Source of the DNA: Gliomastix tumulicola
Lineage: Eukaryota; Ascomycota; Sordariomycetes; Hypocreales; Bionectriaceae
NCBI GenBank assembly: GCA_001599755.1
Contig: BCHX01000002.1
Span: 62,001-126,000 of the forward strand
Direction: 5' to 3'
Length of the DNA: 64,000 nt
This document shows positions 48,038 through 59,276 of the stretch, in pieces. The notes beneath the pieces are model-generated. The model searched no databases. It was not told the DNA's origin and saw nothing but the letters and a program-made list of their open reading frames with translations. Position 1 is the stretch's first letter; each line of letters starts with the position of its first letter. A program made the translations under genes and the position numbers.

Positions 48038-48637
48038 GGCTAACGAACTGATGTGCTTCCAACGCCCAAGAGACGGTGTTGAATGTAGTGTCAGTTCAAG
48101 TTGGTTGGGCGGATGGGCGAAGTTGGAAGTTGGACGTTGAGGGGCGACCGATGACGTTGATGGTGAGGCTGTGAGGTGACATAAATACTGGTCATCTTTA
48201 TGTCACCTGTCCACCAGTCTGCCTTACGTCACGCAGATCGTAAGCATCGACTTGATTGACGGCAATTGACTTGAGCAGTTTCAAAATGAATATTTTATAT
48301 ATGCGTAGCTATTATATGGAGGGCATAGTGACTGTAATGGGCAAATAAGTAGAGGAAGTGAGGTACTCTAAGTGGCTTCAACGGCTCTCACTTGGCCGAG
48401 ACCGTGGCTGTCTGCCACCAATAGACGGCTGAAATATAAGACATTTGCTACTTTCAAGATGGACCTAGAGACGATGAAACTATCATCTGGGGATCCAAGG
48501 GTAAATGAGAGGCAACAAGGGCTCATCTCAAAGCATGGGGTTGATCCGAACTTGGAGAGCTTCCATTCTAGGAGCCGAATGTCGTCCCGTCTCCAATTCT
48601 GCGATCAGGCGAGTAATCTGCAGACAGCATGGCTGCA
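48038..48637. other. Intergenic region containing a perfect inverted repeat
   Basis: It lies between the stop of the permease gene and the start of the F-box-like gene (both - strand). It contains the AGGTGACATAAA / TTTATGTCACCT inverted repeat. A 90-codon frame at 48,372-48,641 has no recognisable features. Confidence 0.5.
48174..48208. repeat. Perfect 12-bp inverted repeat with 11-nt loop
   Basis: AGGTGACATAAA (48,174-48,185) and TTTATGTCACCT (48,197-48,208) are exact complements separated by TACTGGTCATC. It could be a dimeric regulator site for the downstream - strand gene or an RNA hairpin in the permease 3' transcript. Confidence 0.6.
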
Positions 48638-51361
48638 TTAAGTTGCAAAGCGGAAATCAAGACTGGTCACCTGGTCAGCGATACGTCAAATCTTACCTTG
48701 GATGGGAGCCCTTACCGCTTGTTTCCCTCATCCGTAGTGGTAGTTCGGTAAATGTGCTGCTCCTCTGGAGTCATAGCATCCCACTTCTTTGCCTTCGAGT
48801 TGTTTCTCCAGCGATAATAGAAGTATGTGCCCGGGTATTGGATTACCTGTAAAGGCCATTGAGATTAACTACCGTGACACACGCTGTGGTGGTGGCAGTG
48901 GGTGAAATGAGTGGAAAGCACTTACACACATCCAAACGCAGATCACCAAAAGACCTTTGTTCGCTTTGAAGTATCGAGGAGCATCATCAGGTTGATAAAC
49001 TGTGCTTTGTTAGCAATAACTCTCTGATAATACTCAAAACCGACTTCACTCACTGTTGGCACCGATCATGCCGCTCACTTGCACCCACATGTTGTACAGT
49101 CTGGAATCGCGTTAGGGACTCTACTCATGATGAAAACAACGAGTGTAAAATCAACTTACGAGGCGGATACCGTTCTGTTCTGGACGGAGCCTGCGTTTCT
49201 GCTGGTCCATGCTACCTGGATTGGGTGGGTGCTGGGAACGAGTCAGCCATGTTACCAGCCATAACGAAGAAGGACTTACTAAGGGAAGGATAGCAGCACA
49301 GTTGCGATTGCAAAATAAGACCACGGGCCAATAGGATCCGGCAAGCCTATCAGCGCAGCAAAGCAAGGCAACAGCCAGAAGTCCTCAGCCATGGCGACGA
49401 AGCTCCGGTTGTTAACCAACTCGCTGACGGCTGTGATGACGAGCATCATGATACACGAGCCGACGATCCACGGGATGGACAGCAGGTTGGTTTCGATGAC
49501 GTTGAAACCGAGGCCACGGAACGAGAGCGTCAGATACTGGTTCACGGGGTACTTGGGCAGCCCAAACAGCAGACCCAGAGCGTAGAGCGGCCACATGTCG
49601 TAGTCCTTGGCGCACTCCCAGATCTGCCTGACGGAGAGACCTTGGCGGTTGAACATTCCGCCCTTCTGCGGATCATCTCGGATGACTGAAAAACACGCAG
49701 GTGTTAGACAGTTGGGTCGGGACAGGCCATGGTTACGATGTCCACATACCAGAATTGACAATGATCTTCTGCTCCTTCTCGGTGAAGTAACCCTTGCGAA
49801 ACCATCGGCTCTTGGTCTTTGCTGGTGCTTGGGGCATGAGGAAGAATGAGGCGATGCCAATCGCGACTGAGCTGCCGATCAGCTATCCGCATGGCACGAC
49901 GTATGGTGAGTGCCAACTTACACGTGAAAGCGCCTCTGTTGGCTGTTAGAAGTGAATCGGAACATGAAGACCGCATGCCGGGAACTTACTCGATGAGGAA
50001 TAGCCATCTCCAGCCGGCGTAGCCGAGCATGCCTCGCATTGACAGGAGACCAACGGCCGCAAAGCCAACGCCGATATCAACTAATTAGACTGCCTGTCAG
50101 AGTCCCGCTCATTGATCAAGAGAAGCCACGTTCTCTTACCCAGTTGTGAAGACATCCAGAACCAAGCGAGTCGGATTGGGAGCTGCAGAAGTCAGAACAG
50201 ATCAAAGAGGAAGGACATGCCCGGTCAAGAACATACTGATCGACCATCGTACCAGTAGCTGAGGTACAGAATAGTATCGCTACAAGGATTAGCGGATAGC
50301 CATGTTGGTGTGGGCAAGTCTCTTACGGGATAAAGCCTCCCTGGAACGTGGCACTACAAGAACCATTAGCATTTCGTAAGGGTGGTGCGAAGCTGCAATG
50401 AAGGACTTACATCAAATACCTGGTGGCCAGAAAGGAAGCACGGCCACTGAGGAAGAACTGCATGCCAGAAATGAAACTGAAAATGCAAATTTGAATGGGA
50501 ATCCAGTTGTCAGGACCAATACTGGAATTGCGAGCACAAATGTCAGCTCCTCCGATCCACAAAGTCGAGTCAACAGGCAACTGATGAACTGACCGCTTAG
50601 AAATTAACTGAGATGGAAGCTCGGCGACGAGGAATCCAACTCTTGAGATAGTTTGGCCAACGTTCTGCCCCCGTCAGCTGTGCACTCTCCAATATTATTG
50701 GGTACTTTGTAGGGCCCTACATAATCTCCGCGCGTGAGGCCCAGGTCTTCAAGCATGTCGTCAGAGACAGCATTTTGAATATTGCCTCGATCGATGTTGA
50801 GGGCAGCAAACATTACGCACACCCAGACCTGAGTGACCCGATGTCAGTCAGCGCGCTTGTCCTGCGACTTCTAGCTCTGACACTCACCATAATCTTCCAA
50901 TCGACCTTGCGTCGCACGGATCTCTCTTCCCTCCAGGTCCATCGAAAAGAGGGATCAAAGACGGCTTTGTTTTCCCATTGAGGGTGGATGTAGAGTTCCT
51001 TGTATTCTTCGATGTTCTCGGAATCCCAAATACTGGGCTGAGTCGCAACCTAATAATAACCACCTGTGTCAATATTTGACGACTCGAGTTGAGATGACAT
51101 TGGGCTAAAACTAAAATCATGTCGACTTACTGCGTCCAAATCGTACTGGTCGTCGGGGGAAGGCTTGCGGATTCTCAGGAACCGTAAGATGGCATCGCCA
51201 AGTGCGGCTTCCATACGACGGCCTTCCACAGATGCTAGAGCGGGGGCGGCAGACCGCACCCCGACGCCACTCTGGCTCTCATTGACTGCGCCTTTGATGT
51301 CATCTGACAGTGAAGGCGACGAAGAAGGAGCGGGAGCTGTGATGGGGTGTTGAGAAGACAT
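48638..51361 (-). CDS. MFS transporter, Dal5/Tna1-type anion:cation symporter (allantoate/nicotinate/vitamin permease family)
   Basis: I resolve 17 exons on the - strand from 51,361 to 48,638, totalling 591 residues: 51,361-51,131; 51,049-50,888; 50,828-50,721; 50,664-50,594; 50,521-50,411; 50,353-50,327; 50,279-50,237; 50,182-50,140; 50,080-49,990; 49,935-49,924; 49,871-49,750; 49,685-49,280; 49,231-49,160; 49,100-49,054; 48,999-48,926; 48,846-48,716; 48,662-48,638. All phases agree. The product has a soluble N-terminus, then family landmarks: VWVCVMFAALNIDRGN (TM1), NVGQTISRVGFLVAELPSQL (TM2), RYLIATFQGGFIPDTILYLS, GWRWLFLIEG, VAWTSRNAGSVQNRTVSASL, LYNMWVQ, YQPDDAPRY, and the C-terminal GNKRLDFRFAT. 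Such plasma-membrane proteins import small carboxylates or vitamins; the substrate cannot be told. The gene is far more intron-dense than its neighbours and has a 12-nt microexon. Confidence 0.88.
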
Positions 51362-51929
51362 GCTGGACGAACGCTCATGGAGCAAATCACGGATATCACA
51401 AATCGTCGCGTGTCACCGGCCGGGTTGTGGCATTTCCTCTCGGACGGTTTTTTTTTGGCATTTATATGCTGTCCAACTACGGAGTATATATGTAGCTACT
51501 GATTGATGTATTTGTCTGGACCGGGCCGGTGTCGAGACACTGGCGAATGTCGACATCAAATATGGTGGGTAGTCCTGGGACCGGATATGGAGACTCGAGT
51601 TGATTTGGGCATCTCCGGTCCAATAGCGTCAGAGACATGGTTCATACGCCATCCCGAAGCCCAGTCACGCTATTGCAACGGCAGATATTAGGGTGTGAAG
51701 CGACTGCCGCTCTGACCCTGCATCTGACGCAATAACTACTAAGCCATCCATATGCAGGGTATTTGGGAGAACCCGAGTGCTTGGCTGAATTTATATTCGG
51801 TATGCACTTTAGTTGATTTAGGGCAGTTCTACCCTGAATCCAGCCGCTCGGATTCTAATCTGCAATTATACAGGTTCCCTCGCTGCGATAAGTTCTCACT
51901 CAAGTAGTCGTGAATAATTCTAATCAGTA
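51362..51929. other. Permease promoter / NLR 3' intergenic region
   Basis: No gene is visible. It holds the upstream region of the permease gene, with a T-run at 51,449-51,456, and the 3' flank of the second NLR gene. A 62-codon frame at 51,503-51,691 is not supported. Confidence 0.5.
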
Positions 51930-54900
51930 TTACCTCCCGTCCTGTTCGTCCTTCAGAGCTAAAAGAGCGGCGCGGACCTGCTCAGCTACGCCCTCATCGA
52001 CAGGATCAATGAACTGGAGGCCGCCGCCGACTTCATCTTCCTTGAACACACTCAGCGGATCAACGCCGCCAACACGTACCAAGACCTCACACATAGCCAC
52101 GTTGCCGCCACGCACAGCCGCACGGATCGGATCATGCCAGCCGCTCGGCTCCTCCGTTGAGCCGCCCCTGACGTCCGCATGACCCCTCGAGAGAAGCAGG
52201 CTGGCAGATTCCATCCCACGGTTGAACACGAGGGAGTGGAGCGGGGTGTCGCCCGAGTCGTTCTTCTGATTCACACCCTCTGGGAATCGAGCGATCAGGA
52301 GCTCCAGGACTGCGTCCTGTTGGAAGCGCGCGGCGCTGTGGAACACGTTGTTGCCCCGGGTGTCCTTGTACTTCAGGTGCGGCTCGATGCCGTCTTGATC
52401 GAGGAGGAAGCGCACCACGTCGGTATGGCCGTTCCAGACCGCCTCACCGACCGATTGCTGCCGAGCCATGAGCCCTCCGCCGTGGCGATCAGGAACGCGC
52501 AGCAACTCGCGTTTCAGAGCCGGGCTGCGTTCGGCCGCGGCGAACAGTCTCGTGATGACGGGGAGGCATCCGCTGGCGGCGGCGGAGCACAGGAGTTCGT
52601 TGCCCCATTCCTGCTCTACCATGATGTCGAAAGCGCCCTCGATGTGGTCAAAGACCTTTTCGAAGTCAGCGGACATGTCGGAAGTCATAGTACCGAACGC
52701 TCGAAATGACACCCAGGCCCGAATGACGAGGAAGAAGGAGTTCATAGCCGGACCGATGTCTCTACCCTCGCGGTAGCGGATCAGGGGAGGAAGGCGAGCC
52801 AAATCCTTTTGAGCAAGGACCGCACTGACTGCGCGGTCGCAGGACTCTTCTCCCGCCTGCTGGCGACGGCGATCGCCTTCGCCTTGGGCATCCATGCCAT
52901 CTAGGAGAGCCTCCACGAGAGCCTCCGTGCCGTACACCGCGGCAATAGAGAGAGGTTCCGGGTGCCACGCCAGCTCCCATGGCTGGAGGATGCAGTCTGG
53001 CCTCAGAAACTGCTCCCACCAGTTCTGCAGTCGTCTGGTGTTAAGCGTCGTCAGGACAATGAAGTCTGAAAGAGCAACTCCGTGGCCCGCCCTGCGCAGA
53101 TGATGGAGCCAGTAACAGGAGGCGTAGACGAAGAAGTCTCCAAAGCCCCGGTCACTGGGGTCGAAGAAGGTGATTTTCGCGATTCCCGCGGTATCTGTCG
53201 GAGGCTCATCGTCATCTGAGAGATCCATGCCGGCAAACACGTCTTCGACGGCCTGGTCCCAGGTCTCGTTCTCTGAGAACAGGGTCTTCTCTTCAAGATC
53301 GTCGAGGAGAAGATACCGCACACAGTCCTGGACAAACTTGCCATGTATCTCGGAGCGACGCTTCTGGACGGCTCCGCTTGAAATCGATGGCGAGGCGCGG
53401 AGGTCTGACCACTGGCTCGGGGGAGACTGCATCACCAGCTCCCTGACGGACTGATGCACCACGCGCACTTGGTGGCGCTTCTCGTCGTTGAAGTCGACGC
53501 TAGCAATGAATGGGCTCACCAAGCCCAGGACTCTCCTGCTGTCGACGTACTCTTCGAGCTCCTCCACGGTCGTCGCATCCGCGTCGGGATCCTTCAGAGC
53601 CACCGCCCAGCCCAGCTCGAGAATACTGAGCGGCCTCTCCGCGACGGCCAAGATCTCGAGAGCGTCGGCCAGAACTCTGGCATTCTCCTCGTCGCCGTCG
53701 ATGACCTGCGCGAAGAGCTCGGCATACAGGTCCGACAGCTTCGACTGGGGGAGTTCGTCGCGGAGGAAAGCCCGGAGCTTGGCCGGCGCGCGGATCTGCC
53801 TCGTCGCCAGCAGGTCCACGGCTATCTGGACCCAGATCGCACTGCCGTTGGCCAGCTCGGTGAGTCTCCGGATGACGAAGTCCCTACCCTTGCCGTCCAG
53901 GTAGCCAAGCCGCTCTTTGACCATGTGCGAGACGATCATCCCGTCCCGCTCGGGCGGCGGCTGCATGTAGAGCTCGAACGAGCCTATGAGGAGCCGCAAG
54001 ATCTCTTCCTGGAACCGCGAGGACACGCACACTCTGAGGCCGGGGATAGAGCGCGAGTTCTCCATCAGGCTCTTGGAAACCTCAATACGCGACTGATCCT
54101 TGCACTCGTCGAGGCCGTCGATGAAAACGAAGACGGGACGCTTCAGGCTCCGGACAGAGTCGTAGAAGAAGCCGCCGAGGAGTGTCGAGTCCTGCGCCGG
54201 CGCTTTGTGACCTTGGCGCTTGCGGTCCTCGCACCAGGTCTTGAACTGCACCTTGATCCGTGGCCTGTCGCGCATGAGCTGGTGAATCAGACTAGCATAG
54301 ATGTACAACGCCTGGCCGGTCTCATCGTCACGGCAGTAATGGTAGCAGATGAGCGGGCTGGGGATCCGGCTTCTGCTGAGCTTGGTGACCTCGTTCGCCA
54401 GAAAAGACATGGCCACGGTCTTGCCACAACCCATATCGCCGAAGAGGACGAGCGGCTGTGCCGCCCCCCAACTGTACCATCTGTGGAACACCGGATCGTC
54501 CATCACCCACTGACACGCATCTTCTGCCGTCTTCTTGCCCAGAGCGATATGGAACTCGTCCAGCTGGTGCAGGGTGTGGGCACCTAGAAGCTGCTGTATC
54601 TCGTTGTCGAGGAGCAGCTGCTCTACCGACTTGACGATCTCGGCCGTGGCATTGGTGATGTGGATATGAAGCTGGTTGGAATGGCGGAGGAAATCCTCCA
54701 CAATGGGCGGGATCCGTTCGTTGAACTGCTCCGAGAGGAAGGCCAGGGCAGTTGATTTTCGGGTGAGAAGGCGGGTGACGGCGAGGTAGAACTGCAGCAA
54801 GTCCCTGTAGACCAGCACGAGTGTCTGATCATGGATCAGCCCAGCGGCTCAGATGTGCGTACGCGCGGGTCAAGATAAAAAACATACCGTGTGGAGGGGA

Positions 54901-55556
54901 AGGCCAGCTTCGAGCTTCTGACCCAGGGTATCGTATTCGTCAATGACGTCGATTTGCTCGAGCATCGAGGTGATTTGCTGCTGGAGGCGCTCTTCAACGC
55001 CGCAAACACCGACTGCCAGCTATTTTTGGCGCCAGGATTAGCACTCAAATATCTAAATAACTAAATAAATAAACAAATAAATAACAAAACGAGCCAAACG
55101 GATCACCACGAGGAATCTTCAATCCCTTTGACATGTATCTCCCACCTCACCTCTCCTCAACCGGGGACGCTTGTCACTCACCGTCGTCACGCTCCGGATC
55201 AGGCCAAATGCTGTGGACGCGCCTGGATTGAAGGAAGCTATGGGATCTCCAAGGTCGAGGGCCTGCTCAAAGAACCGGAGAGGCACCTGGATCCTCTCCA
55301 AGCCCCGTCTGAGTATCGATTTGTGTTTATGTTTGTCGTTGGTGTAGCTCAGGCTCTCGAACAGCTCCTCCAAGTTCCGACCTCTCTGCACGAGCGCCCG
55401 CATCTCGTCATCGAGCTGCCCGAAGGCTTCGTTGTAGGCGGCAGTCCACGGGTCACCAGGCTGCGAGCCTGTGGTTCCATAATGAGGGACCGTAGTGCGG
55501 TTCAGGGGCTCGCTTGCTGTGGACGTCGTTGCCGCGCCCACCGGATTGCTCGTCAT
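51930..55556 (-). CDS. NLR (STAND) protein: helical N-terminal domain - NACHT - degenerate ankyrin repeats
   Basis: Three exons on the - strand, 55,556-55,182, 55,019-54,888 and 54,824-51,930, give about 1,133 residues; an in-frame upstream ATG at 55,646 could add 30. Residues about 35-215 form an all-helical domain (WTAAYNEAFGQLDDEM, then SVTT-LAVGVCGVEERLQQQ, then VYRDLLQFYLAVTRLL), resembling the Goodbye/DUF7708-type domains that precede fungal NACHT modules; the exact family is uncertain. NACHT: Walker A GDMGCGKT (298-305), Walker B VFVFIDGLDE (about 400-409), then SSRFQEEI and the winged-helix-like ILAVAERPLSILELGWAV. The C-terminal third carries ankyrin-like units (NVFHSAARFQQDAVLELLI, DTPLHSLVFNRGMESASLLL) less regular than in the first NLR. 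The frame is intact. Family role: non-self recognition or regulated cell death. Confidence 0.85.
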
Positions 55557-56154
55557 CTTGATTTTTGAGCATGTGTCGTCCAAGAGGAACAAACTCCAGG
55601 GATGCGGTGGGAATCGGGCTCTTGTAGCGGTTGCTGTGCCTCGCATAGCAAGGCTTGAGGATGGAAATATCCATGGGTCTCAATCAACTGACCCGGTCGG
55701 CGCAACACATGGCCGGCCGGATAAGCGCCTTGTACCATCAGAGCACCTGGTGACCTGCTTGGTGATTGGTCGGCGGGCGCTTCATATCCATCCGCGCGGT
55801 TAATCCCAGTTCTGCAGGGGGGAGGCGTCCCAAGACCGCGGAACGTTGCCGTTCGACCAGGTGTGCTTCCATCTGGACGGGCAAAATGACCATTTCATTT
55901 CTCAGACCAGTGTCCTAAAAAAAAGAAAATAATTGAGATAGTAGGTGTGCAAGTTACTGCCTCGTAGTAATGAGTCTGAGTATGAGCAGAGCAACTTCCC
56001 TGTGGCGACGCAAACCAGAGTTGGATATTATCCGATGTTTCCCCGGTAACCCCTCCGCCTCTGAGAAAAAANAAAAGCCGTAAACCGTGGATGGAGGGGC
56101 ACCGCCGTTACTCACCAAACGACTCGTCAATTCTCCATTCTCACACATCCAACC
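55557..56154. other. Divergent promoter region between the second NLR and the methyltransferase gene
   Basis: It contains no supported gene. One undetermined base lies in an A-run at 56,072. If the NLR uses the upstream ATG at 55,646 the region is shorter. Confidence 0.5.
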
Positions 56155-56880
56155 ATGCCAGGCGACGATAGCGAGAACGAGCGTCTTGCGCACGCCGACT
56201 ACTGGGATGACCGCTATGCGCAGACGCAGCAGGGGCAGCAGGTGCATGAGTGGTTCCGATCTTTCCAGGATCTCGACGAGTTCTTCAGCCGCCATCTCTT
56301 CCAGACCCGCGCTGCTGACACATCGCCGCATATCCTGCATCTCGGCTCTGGCGACAGCGCAAGTTGTCCTTGTCTTTGGCCATAAACAGTGTCGAAGCAT
56401 CACTCTAACAAGTCATGTGCACAGACGATCCCACAAGACCTCGCTGCTAGAGGCTACAACAACCAGCTGTGCGTCGACTTCTCGGCCGTAGCCGTCGAGA
56501 CCATGTCGCAGCGCCACGCAGACCTGGGCCTCTCCGGCTCCATCCGCTGGGAGAAGATGGACGTGCGCCACATGGACGGCCTTCCCGCGGCCTCCATCGA
56601 CGTCGCCTTCGACAAGGGCACCCTCGACGCCATGATCCACGGCAGCCCCTGGAGCCCGCCTGAGGACACCGTCCGCAACACGGGCGAGTACCTACGCGAG
56701 GTGTCGCGCGTCCTCAAGCCCGACGGTGTCTTCCTGTACGTCACCTACCGCCAGCAGCACTTCATCCGGCCGCTGCTCGAGTGCGAGGGGACGAACTGGG
56801 ATGTCGAGATGGAGACTCTGGGCGCGTCGGGCGGTTCGTTTGGGTACTGCGGCGTTGTGTGCAGGCCGCGGCCTGTGTGA
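56155..56880 (+). CDS. SAM-dependent protein methyltransferase, EEF1A lysine methyltransferase 4-like
   Basis: Two exons, 56,155-56,358 and 56,425-56,880, give about 219 residues. The intron starts with GC, not GT (GCAAGT, the consensus for GC-AG introns), and has a CTCTAAC branch point and a GCACAG acceptor. Only this junction joins HLGSGDS to TIPQDLAARGY in frame. The fold is a class I methyltransferase: YWDDRY near residue 17 and HEWF near 31 are typical of the METTL13/EEF1AKMT4 group; motif I is ILHLGSGDS (60-68), then CVDFSAVAVETM, MDVRHMDGLP, FDVAFDKGTLDAM-like IDVAFDKGTLDAM and EVSRVLKPDGVFLYVTY. By family it likely methylates a lysine in elongation factor eEF1A; the target is inferred. 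Confidence 0.85.
56359..56424 (+). other. GC-AG intron
   Basis: 66 nt, GCAAGT...GCACAG. The nearest GT (56,363) would put the following exon out of frame. Confidence 0.75.
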
Positions 56881-58367
56881 GGCTCTCTCTATGGCGAACA
56901 GTCTCCTCGACTCGTATTCGCTACGCGCAGCCCCTTTTCCAGTCGCGATAGATGGAAGCCACCCTCGAGATGACCAACAGAAGCATTTGGGTCGCAACAA
57001 ATCAGCGCTCCGGGGAAGCTCCGCGGACTGTGTCAGCTTGGGCGTTTTCAGTGTTCTTCCAGATCCAGTTGGGTTAAAGAAGAGGACTACGGCCGGACTG
57101 TCTTCAATCCCCCGTCATCCAGTGACCGCACATCACGAACTGCACAGCCCCATCCGGCGGTCAGACACCACGACCTTTCCCCAAAGCAAGCACCGCAAGA
57201 GCTGAACACCGAGGTACTAGAGTAGCTAGTAGTCTGCTTCACATCTACACACACATTGCTATCAATCAACAGATCAAATAATCACACCTCCATACCTTTC
57301 TACTCACTCATTTGCGCTCGATGTTTTAAGGTCTGCGAGAAGTCCAGCATCCCGTCTTAGGCGGCCGCTTACGAACAGGCCCAGAGTAAAACAATTACCG
57401 ACCAAGTGCGAGGCCATTTTAAGCGCCCGGCCGAGTCCCCAAGATCCGAGCCTATTGCAGACGAAGAATTGCCTGCATGTTGGTTCGTCGTGCATACAAT
57501 GCGACGTTGTTGAAACGACACTGCCCCCCAGTATCCGTAATTACGTGTAGGTCTAATCGCACACTAATGGCACGTGCGCCTTGGGCAGCTGCCAGCGTGA
57601 AGGAGATTGCAGATTATGTAGTATCACTTATGCGACGCGTTCACGCCCTACTTCACCTTCTTGTCCACGCAAAGCTAGCTGTCGCGAGGCGCTGGGGATC
57701 CATGGGTTGGGTGGCCATCTGTTTGTTGTGTTGAGCACTATGGCGTTGAGAAAGATTGGGCTCGGCCGTCGCACTGCACAAAGTGTGGTGGTGTTGGGTA
57801 TTGGGCATTACGTATGGGCTTTCAACACATTGTGACGATTCCCCCAACGTGAATCAACCCAACTTGCCTACTTTGCTTGCTTGAAGAGTTGATATATCCG
57901 GTTGAATAAACCTTCGGATTTAGGCCGATATATTTTGGGTGTGTCCGTGGCTCAAGTACTTTCCTACTACATGTTTCTCACAGGGAGGTCTCGTGTTCTA
58001 ATCCAGGGCCACAGGTGTGAGACGAAGCTATAAGACGATTGTATGATGAAAAGGGCTGTGTTTTGTAAGCAGGCGAAAGGGGAGAACCGAATATGACTAT
58101 ATTCTACACTTTATTATAGGTGAGCATGTTGGGGATGAGTAATGTGATACGGGACGTTGGAGTGGCTGAAAGATCGTTGCTGGGGCGATTAAACGTTCTG
58201 GGGGAGAAGAGAACTGGTGAGAGAGCTGGTGACCATGTTTGTTTTTGGAGTTCAACAGAAAGGAGAGCTGAATATAATACTCGCCATAATCGCCTGATCT
58301 GACGAACGAGCTTTATCATCCAGAAACCGCTCCAGCTCGTCATCTACATTGTTGTCACGTATCCATC
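56881..58367. other. 1.5-kb intergenic region
   Basis: No supported gene; frames are short and overlapping. It contains a CACACACAC stretch near 57,246 and an AT-richer stretch at 57,880-58,320 that is probably the promoter of the secreted-protein gene. Confidence 0.5.
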
Positions 58368-59264
58368 ATGGCGTCCAAGCTTCGCATCTTCTTCTTGCTC
58401 TCGGCGTATTTCGCAATCACCGTTTATGCCCACAAAGACCCATTGTGCCTGAAGAAACTCCTCTGTGGCAACGATGGCGACGGCTCGAACCCGGCTCCTC
58501 CAGACAACTGGTGCACTACCCAGGACATCATGTCGATGGATGTCTCTGGATGCAAGTGCCGACCCCAGCTGAACAAGTGCAAGCCTATTCAATGCGACAA
58601 GTACGCTTGCGGACTGAACAGCCCCAAGAACGCCAAGTCTTGCCTGGGCGGCTGTGTCGACGCAGAGGCCGAGTGCGAGGCGTGCGGCATCTGGTTTCAC
58701 ACGCTCTGCGACTGCATCAAGGGAACCGGAAAATGCACCCCCAACGGCCAGTTCAAGCCCGGAGGACCTCCCGTCTGGACGCTCTTGGAGCCTCCGAGCC
58801 CCAACGACGACAAGCTCGTGACCACGACCGACTTGATCCCGGGCATCGTGGAGATGTCACGCCAGAACCCGGGCAAGCACGACGAGGGCTGGTACTTTGC
58901 GCAGCAGAACTACAACTTCAAGAACGAAGCCCTGGCCTTGAACTCCTACCGCGCTCGGAAGCACCAGCAGGTTCACATCCACGTCTGCGACAAGAACGCC
59001 GCAACGTACAAGCTTCTCTCCAACTCTCCGGCCAGGAGCTCCGGGCATCTTGTGAAGGTGGACGGCGCAAACGACCTGTTCTGCATCACCTCGACGACAG
59101 GCTCGACCTTGAACTCATTCGCCACGTCTCTCGGTGTGTTCTTCAACGAGAACCCGAACTCCTGCTGGGCACAGGTTGGTGCCGGCATCATGAAGGACAG
59201 CAGAGGGTGGACTTGGGGATGCGCTACGACCAACACGGCTGGACCTCTGGGAGTATTCTGCTAG
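58368..59264 (+). CDS. Secreted Cys-rich protein with a HIT-like / CDP-diacylglycerol pyrophosphatase (Cdh)-like domain
   Basis: One exon, 298 residues. Residues 1-21 are a signal peptide (MASKLRIFFLLSAYFAITVYA). Residues 27-123 hold 15 cysteines (for example GCKC, LGGC, CEACG, CDC), probably disulfide-bonded. Residues about 135-298 contain VWTLLEPPSPNDDKLVTTTD, DLIPGIV, GWYFAQQ, LALNSYRARKHQQVHIHVCD and a C-terminal GAGIMKDSRGW. The sequence NSYRARKHQQVHIHVC (residues 192-207) fits the HxHx(C/V) centre and spacing of bacterial Cdh, a member of the HIT superfamily that hydrolyses CDP-diacylglycerol. Whether this fungal version is an enzyme is unknown. Its stop lies only 12 nt from the stop of the convergent PigL_N gene, so the two transcripts must overlap at their 3' ends. 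Confidence 0.8.
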   Translation: MASKLRIFFLLSAYFAITVYAHKDPLCLKKLLCGNDGDGSNPAPPDNWCTTQDIMSMDVSGCKCRPQLNKCKPIQCDKYACGLNSPKNAKSCLGGCVDAEAECEACGIWFHTLCDCIKGTGKCTPNGQFKPGGPPVWTLLEPPSPNDDKLVTTTDLIPGIVEMSRQNPGKHDEGWYFAQQNYNFKNEALALNSYRARKHQQVHIHVCDKNAATYKLLSNSPARSSGHLVKVDGANDLFCITSTTGSTLNSFATSLGVFFNENPNSCWAQVGAGIMKDSRGWTWGCATTNTAGPLGVFC

Positions 59265-59276
59265 GAGAGTTGAATT

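Noticed and set aside
53454..54587. 377-codon + strand frame over the second NLR
   Set aside because: Shadow of the NACHT-coding exon; low-complexity charged composition only.
57940..58020. tRNA-like T-loop (GTTCTAATCC) with a cloverleaf-like spacing
   Set aside because: The stems flanking the putative T-loop do not pair and no acceptor stem could be formed.
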